Shown here: positions 58,646 through 64,000 of the stretch, one piece after another | Layout: each line of letters starts with the position of its first letter | Numbering within the stretch: the stretch's first letter is position 1 | Origin: Sorex araneus | Lineage: Eukaryota > Chordata > Mammalia > Eulipotyphla > Soricidae | Direction of reading: 5' to 3' | DNA length: 64,000 nt | NCBI RefSeq assembly: GCF_027595985.1 | Contig: NC_073302.1 | Coordinates: 98,130,734 to 98,194,733 of the forward strand | Notes under the pieces: generated by a model | Seen by the model: only the letters and a program-made list of their open reading frames with translations | What the model was told of the DNA's origin: nothing | Database searches by the model: none | Translations under genes and position numbers: made by a program

Positions 58646-59196
58646 GGAAAGAATTATTTTAAATTAATATAATAAAATAATCATCAGTAAATAATTTAAA
58701 AGCATGAGTTCAATATTAGTAGGTAAGAAAATTAGTCAAAGTCAACTAATTTCAATCCTAGTTACAAATTAGAATTACCTGGGGAATTTTTAAGACTCCA
58801 GGGTCTAGCCCCTCTCCTAATTTGACTCTGCAAGGGTCAAGTGAGCATTGATATTAGACAAATACACAATTCTCCAGTGTACTAATGTGAAGAAACAAAA
58901 GAAAAAAAATATGGATTGACAACTTGAAATCTCCCATTTCCATTACATAAAACTGTGCTTATTAATTTCCCACAGGAATGTAACTCACAGACTTGAAGAC
59001 ATTACACAGAATAATTTGGGCAACTTCCACTGCTCTTCACAAAGAACTTTGAGCCATTTTGGCATCTGTGGATGCTAACAAGGTCCCCACTGGCTTATTA
59101 AGTTTCTTATTCATTGAAATTCTAGACCAAAAACAAGGCAATAATATAATATGTCCTTACTGCTACTGAATGAAAATAGCAAGTCAAAAAATTAAT
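58646..59196. other. Intron 2 sequence, nothing recognised
   Basis: Mixed AT-rich sequence without recognisable repeats. Confidence 0.4.
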
Positions 59197-59200
59197 TTCA

Positions 59201-59438
59201 TTGTCACTGTCATCCCGTTGCTCATCGATTTGCTCGAGCAGTCACCAGTAACTTCTATATTGTGAGACTTGTTACTGTTTTTGCATATTGAATACACCAC
59301 GGGTAGCTTGCCTGCCTCTGCTGTGCGGGTAAGAGACTCTCGGTAGCTTGATGAGCTCTCCGAGATGGGTGGAGGAATCCAACCTGGGTTGTTCACATGC
59401 AAGGCAAACGCCTTACCCATTATGCTATCACTCCAGCC
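59201..59438 (-). mobile_element. SOR-type SINE, type 2
   Basis: gtcactgtcatcccgttgct tail to aggaatccaacctgggttg and tatgctatcactccagccc head. Probable short TSD aatttca at about 59192-59198 and 59440-59446. Confidence 0.92.
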
Positions 59439-60002
59439 CAATTTCACTGTACATAGTAAAAATGTATTTCTAGTGAATATCATCAAGTCTATAGAAACTC
59501 CAATTCTGTCATACAGAAAAGAATCTGAACTATATTCATTTACATTATTTTCTCTACAGACTGTTTTTCCCCCGAAAGACACAAGTTTTATCTCCTCTAC
59601 AAATATGGGATAATGATTACACTCATAGTATATGCATCCCTGGGGCTCAAAGAGAATAACCTGTGTGTATGCTACATCTTCCATGGAGCAATCAGTGAAT
59701 GGAGCATGGCCATGGTCAAGGTCGTGTCCATCCATTCCAATGTGTGCCCTTTGAGTTCCTATGTGGGTGTAACAGTTACACACTCAAATCATATCTGTAC
59801 ACAAAATACATATACAGATATAAACATAAAAGTTGAAAAATATCTCAGGAGGAAGGAAAATACATATTCTTAGGTTAAACTTCTAGAGGAAGTAATGCTG
59901 ATATAGTCTCTGACATTGTACAGAAGTTGAATGAGAGCATGATCACCAGCTGAGCAGACAAAGTGGACCTGAGTCCCCAGGTGAGAGATAACAAAGCATC
60001 AG
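59439..60002. other. Intron 2 sequence, no gene seen
   Basis: No repeat recognised. The open frame at 59184-59783 (-) is partly SINE-derived and not coding. Confidence 0.4.
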
Positions 60003-60165
60003 GTGCAAAGAATGAGTACAGCTTGTTCCCTGCAAGCACACTGTGGTTCCATCACCAGCACCACATATGTCCTTTGAGCACTTCCAAGAATAGTTCCTGA
60101 CCATAGAGCCAGGAGGAGCATAGAGCCAGAAATAAGTCCAAGCACAGCTGGGTGTGACCAAAAAT
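60003..60165 (+). mobile_element. SOR-type SINE, type 1, diverged
   Basis: cacatatgtcctttgagcac, atagttcctgaccatagagc, a small duplication of catagagccagga/aataa, and agcacagctgggtgtgacc end. Confidence 0.7.
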
Positions 60166-60224
60166 TTCTTTTTAAATATTCAAATAAAAAGATAAAGATT
60201 TACACCTCTTAAAAATGAAGGGGT

Positions 60225-60356
60225 AGGGGCACAGATAGTATACAGGTTAGGGGATTGCTTTGCACAATGGCCAATCCAGTCTAACTCTGAACCACGCATG
60301 GAGCACTGAGCACTGCCAGAAGTGAGCCACAGCACTGTAGATATGGCTTCCAACCT
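60225..60356 (+). mobile_element. Decayed SOR-type SINE, type 1
   Basis: ggggcacagatagtatacag head, ggagcactgagcactgccag middle; diverged. Confidence 0.55.
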
Positions 60357-61595
60357 AAATCATGCATTCATTAATAATAAATAGTTAAAAATTAATCCAA
60401 GAGGCTAAAAACAAAATAATCTAAATTGCATGAAATGTAGCCAGACCTCCCAATGCCTTTACTTTGTCAATCCTTTGTTTTGTTTTGCAAAGATCAATAT
60501 GACAGTTACTTATTGTCTGATATAGATTGTATGTTCTTTTGTGAAGCATGACAGCCTTTACTGAAATTTATTTAGGAAGATCTGAGGGGAGATCAAGAGA
60601 GAAGTATGTGTTCTAGAGATAACACAGTCTGATATTTCAAAGTCCTGAAATTCTGTGATGTGCAACTTGGCCACATTCTTAAAATTTGGTTTCTTCTTAA
60701 AATTTAACTTTCTTGTTGCACTTTTTTTATCTGATTCTTAACCATATTTTTCTTTTGTTTTGTATCATGTCTGAATGCTCTCTGAAATTATATCTATTCT
60801 GCCTCTTTACAGGAAGTATATAAAAAACACAAAATAAAAAATATTAAGATCTTCTTTTAGCCTCAGGTTTTTCTTATTTCCAGTGGAGATAATAACTTCA
60901 AATTATCAGAGTTGCTGCATAGATTGAAATATGTGAATGATTTTAATGTTAATTTGACACAAATAACATTGAAATAACAGCTGTTCTAATTATTTCATTA
61001 TTATTACTTATGCAGAAAATGGAGCAATTAAATGGAGTCCTAATTATCTTGGTAATAAATACTTTGAAATATAACAAATTATGAGTTCCTACATTGGTAG
61101 AGATGAACTGTAATATGGAAAGACACAAATTTCATGTTTCCTCCAGAACTAGATATTGAGGTTAAAATGACCTCCAGAATTGAAAAGCAAAGAACATATA
61201 ATGGGCTGAAAATTATGCCCTCAGTGTTGTGACAGACTGAAATTAGGGTAACTATGCTATTTGTTATTAAGAGGGCTTAGTATGCTTCTTCTTCTGTGCC
61301 TACAAAGGAGTAACAGATAGAAAGAACAGAAGGGGCACAAGCACATCTCAGCCTATCTATTCTGCTTAACCTGTCCATTGCATGCAAACAAAAGCCATTC
61401 ACTCTCACGAAATTCTGCTAATTAACACTTAGCAGTAATCTATAATGTAAAAACTCCCAAGTATAATAAATTTTGTTCTTGATAATATTACTTTGAATCA
61501 TTCAACTTTAGATGTAAACAAAAATGAGATAATCGCTTAGATTTTCAGTCATTAAGGTGAATTAAATTTCTCTTTTGATTTTCATTTACCAACAG
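60357..61595. other. End of intron 2 before exon 3
   Basis: About 1.2 kb of AT-rich sequence without recognisable repeats, ending in the exon 3 acceptor. Confidence 0.55.
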
Positions 61596-61743
61596 GATTC
61601 GCCAGTCCTGTTACTGGGATAGCAGACGCCTCCAAGAGCACCATGCACAACGCCTTGCACATATACATGAACGGAACCATGTCGCAGGTACCAGGGTCTG
61701 CCAACGATCCCATTTTTCTTCTTCATCATGCATTTGTTGACAG
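61596..61743 (+). CDS. TYR: Tyrosinase exon 3, residues 346-395 (both end codons split)
   Basis: The exon is 148 bp, after a ttttcatttaccaacag-type acceptor. It completes Gly346 and carries copper site B: His363 and His367 (in MHNALHIYM) and His390 (in FLLHHAFVD), plus the N371 sequon (NGT). It ends with the first two bases (AG) of codon 395. The donor reads AG|GTTGGT; the T at +3 departs from the usual GTRAGT, so the site looks weak, though it keeps the essential GT. Exons 4 and 5 are expected beyond position 64000, so the gene is cut by the window edge rather than broken. About 135 C-terminal residues, including the membrane anchor and melanosome-sorting tail, are not visible. Confidence 0.97.
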
Positions 61744-61854
61744 GTTGGTTGACACTTACTCATCCCTGACCCTCTTGGTTTAAAATGTAATGAGTGTGTA
61801 TCAGATGTGACTTTCGGGACTACCTAAGGGGTCTTCTTGATCTACTGTCCCAGG

Positions 61855-62360
61855 TGGGGTTCTCTCTGAAACTGATCTTTAACTAAAGACATGCACAAAA
61901 ATGCTTTATTGAAGAGGAAAAACTGAAGAGGATGAGTAAGGATTAGCAGGGTTAAGAAGGGGGAAGTCAAAGAAAGGTGCACACTCAGCTCAGGGCCAGA
62001 CTGTCAGGCCTCTAATGACCACAGTGGACAGCTCTTACCGTACAGCAAGGGAATTGAAGCTCCTCCATTCTGGATTTGCACCCAGAGCCCAGGACATAGT
62101 TTCTCTTGTTTTGCTTCAGAGGAATACTCACTCCTCTTTGGGTGACTGCGGATGTGGCCCTGCATCCAGGCATCTGCTCCTGGCAGGCCGATAGCACATC
62201 AGGTAAGACCAGCGCCTGAACTGCTGCAATTCCTGCCCAGCCTTCTGGATGCCCGCCACCCTCCTGCCTCAGATAACCTAAATAAAAACACTTTCTTCCT
62301 TCAGAAACAGAAAGCATAAACAATAAAAATATTTTTAAAACAAATTTTTCCCCTGACATA
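61855..62360 (-). mobile_element. Possible old LTR remnant
   Basis: On the - strand it carries AATAAA in ctcttcaataaagcattt (about 61899-61916) and a GC-richer body unlike the intron around it. Ends, family and TSD are not resolved. Confidence 0.3.
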
Positions 62361-62720
62361 GTAAATTGTCACTGGTTATGAATCCTCCCGAGGGAGTGTA
62401 GTGTCCTCTAGTCCTAATTCTCTACAGCATTACCAAAAGGCAGTTCCTGAAAGTTGCAGAATCCCAGTGAGAAGCGGAGCAGCAGTCAGAGATGGGGGCA
62501 GGAGCAGCTGTCTGGGGCACGCACTAATCCACTACAGTTCTCACAAAATAATGATTTCACTTGGGCAATGTAACTGTTTTGTTTTTCCCACATCAGTCTC
62601 TTACAAATAAGTAACTGAAGTCTCTGATTCTCAGAATACATAAACTCTGACTCAACCATCATGTTTAAAGTGATTTAGTTATTTTTCTTGCTTAAGCATT
62701 TTCCATTATATTTATAAAAC
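62361..62720. other. Intron 3 sequence, nothing recognised
   Basis: Mixed composition; no repeat hallmark seen. Confidence 0.35.
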
Positions 62721-62726
62721 ATTTAG

Positions 62727-63801
62727 TGTAAAAAACTAAAGAACGCCGAGGGGGGGCGAGTGCACTCGCGGGCTCTCCGGGCGGCTCTGTCTCACCACCC
62801 GCGTTCGGTGCTCTGGAACCGCAGTGTGTGCCGTCGGTCGAGGGCAGGCGACGGAAGGAAGAAGGAAGAAGGCCAAACTGGTTGCTCGATCCGTTTATTT
62901 CATTCTCTCCCTCCGCTTCTCTCCCGCTCTCCTGGATCTCTCCCTGTGGATCTGCCCCGTGGATCTGGCTCGTGGATCTGGCCCCCCAACCCACTCTCAC
63001 AGCCTAGTTAAATCTCCACAGCATCAGGGGGTTGGGGCATACACGTAGGTGTGGTCACCATCAATAGGGTAAGGTTCCTTTTCCTTAGGGGATGCTTCTC
63101 CTAGGACTTAATTCTCTTTCAGCAAGAGGATCCACCCAAGGGCGGAGTCCCATGAATGTGTTTCTCTTCTCCTCAGCCAGCAAACATATAAGAATTCATA
63201 ATATTAATTATTTTGTATGGACACAATAAGAGATGCATTAAAGCTTATAGAATTGCTCTCCTGGGGCCATCTCAATCTCAGACTACAGTGCTCAGGCCAG
63301 ATCAGTCTTTCCTATCCCTGGCAGGGTCCCAGTCTCATAATTACTATTGGATCATGACAGCATTTGTCTATGATCAAGCTCTTAACTTATAGTTAAGAAT
63401 TAGGCACTTTGGCCAGGCCCATCTCGATGCCAGGGTAGCACACAACTCACCGCTTGCCCTGGATCCTTCCTGTCCCACGTCGGGACCGTGCTTTGGGGGT
63501 GCTAGGAAGTAAGGGCAGCTGAGGCTTAGGTCAAGAGAACAGATGCCCTGGAGGAAAATATCATGTAGAGTCAAATGACTCCCAGGTTACAAAAGCATAA
63601 CATTTGTTAAGTCTTCCTGTGTCCATACAAAAAGGACTTGCTCTGAATAAACTATGCAAAGGACTCAAGGAGAAGAGAAAAACATTATTTACAAGTCAAC
63701 AGAACACCAAGAAAGAAGCTACAAATAAACAAAGAGGAATAGGAGCACTGTAACGGGAGTAACCCAATAAACCTAAACTACTGAGGCTATGTTATCCTAC
63801 A
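62727..63801 (-). mobile_element. Solo LTR of an endogenous retrovirus, complete (LTR copy 2), with 6-bp TSD
   Basis: 1075 bp, beginning tgta and ending taca, so it has TGT...ACA ends on either strand, and it is flanked by atttag at 62721-62726 and 63802-63807. On the - strand an AATAAA (in gaatgaaataaacgg) lies at about 62895-62905, followed by a GC-rich downstream part; this orients U3 to high and U5 to low coordinates. The 6-bp duplication points to a beta-retrovirus-like (ERVK/class II) integrase by general rule. No internal genes remain, so it formed by LTR-LTR recombination. Confidence 0.92.
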
Positions 63802-63807
63802 ATTTAG

Positions 63808-64000
63808 GGAATCAGCTTTAATCTAATCATGCATGATACTAGCAGAAAATAAAGTACATGGAGTTCAGATGTCTGCTCCTAGAATTGTTCAAGATGAGTA
63901 GAGAAAATAAAATAATAACTATAATAGAAAATTATGAGACATTTTCTTTGTTCTACCTTCTGTAATTTTTAATAATAGCTAATGATAAAAGAGCGTACAT
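63808..64000. other. Intron 3 sequence at the window end
   Basis: AT-rich; no feature recognised. Confidence 0.5.

Larger units (their letters stand above)
32213..61595 (+). other. TYR: TYR intron 2
   Basis: Phase-1 GT-AG intron of 29,383 bp. It carries the near-complete L1, an interrupted LTR, four copies of a composite repeat, two sense-oriented old L1s, a GGAA/GGGA tract and a 1-kb L1-tailed retroposon. Its splice frame is confirmed by the codon split between exons 2 and 3. Confidence 0.93.
61744..64000 (+). other. TYR: TYR intron 3, 5' part
   Basis: Starts at the gttggt donor and runs past the window end. It contains an LTR-like remnant (about 61855-62360) and a complete solo LTR (62727-63801). 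No acceptor or exon 4 is visible. Confidence 0.9.

Overview
This window is vertebrate nuclear DNA, almost certainly from a red-toothed shrew (Sorex or a close relative). Two things show this. First, it holds the first three coding exons of the single-copy melanocyte gene tyrosinase (TYR), on the + strand. Second, the rest is full of a tRNA-headed SINE that I recognise as the shrew SOR type, together with L1 LINEs and a few LTRs. I see no bacterial, plasmid, phage or CRISPR features and no second protein-coding host gene.

Layout. Positions 1-13330 are the 5' flank of TYR: an old antisense L1 (about 2.9-7.2 kb), SINEs and microsatellites. The TYR promoter (M-box, TATA-like box, initiator E-box) lies at 13335-13430. 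Exon 1 is 13509-14327, exon 2 is 31996-32212 and exon 3 is 61596-61743. Intron 1 is about 17.7 kb, intron 2 about 29.4 kb, and intron 3 runs off the window. Exons 4-5, with the C-terminal part, transmembrane segment and tail, lie beyond the window. The three exons encode codons 1 to 395 (codon 395 split), stay in frame, and keep all six copper-binding histidines at the usual mammalian positions (180, 202, 211, 363, 367, 390).

Repeats. A nearly full-length young L1 lies antisense in intron 2 (36095-41821) with an exact 17-bp target-site duplication (TSD); each of its two ORFs has one in-frame stop codon. A 2.5-kb truncated copy of the same family lies in intron 1 with a 15-bp TSD. Older L1s fill 25.8-30 kb and 43.3-47.1 kb (antisense) and 47.6-48.9 kb and 49.7-55.5 kb (sense). 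A solo LTR (62727-63801) has TGT...ACA ends and an exact 6-bp TSD. A relative of it (43338-45288) was broken later by two further insertions.

The most interesting material is among the retroposons. (a) Two SINE types share one tRNA-like head; one ends in an A-tail and the other in ACAGTG-type repeats. (b) A family of about 560-650 bp elements carries the same 3' end as the second SINE type but a different, non-tRNA 5' body; four copies lie in intron 2 and a fragment in intron 1. (c) An approximately 1-kb retroposon at 53578-54585 has an L1-like 3' tail, an unrecognised body with an internal direct repeat, and an exact 14-bp TSD. All family names come from memory and pattern reading; no search was run.
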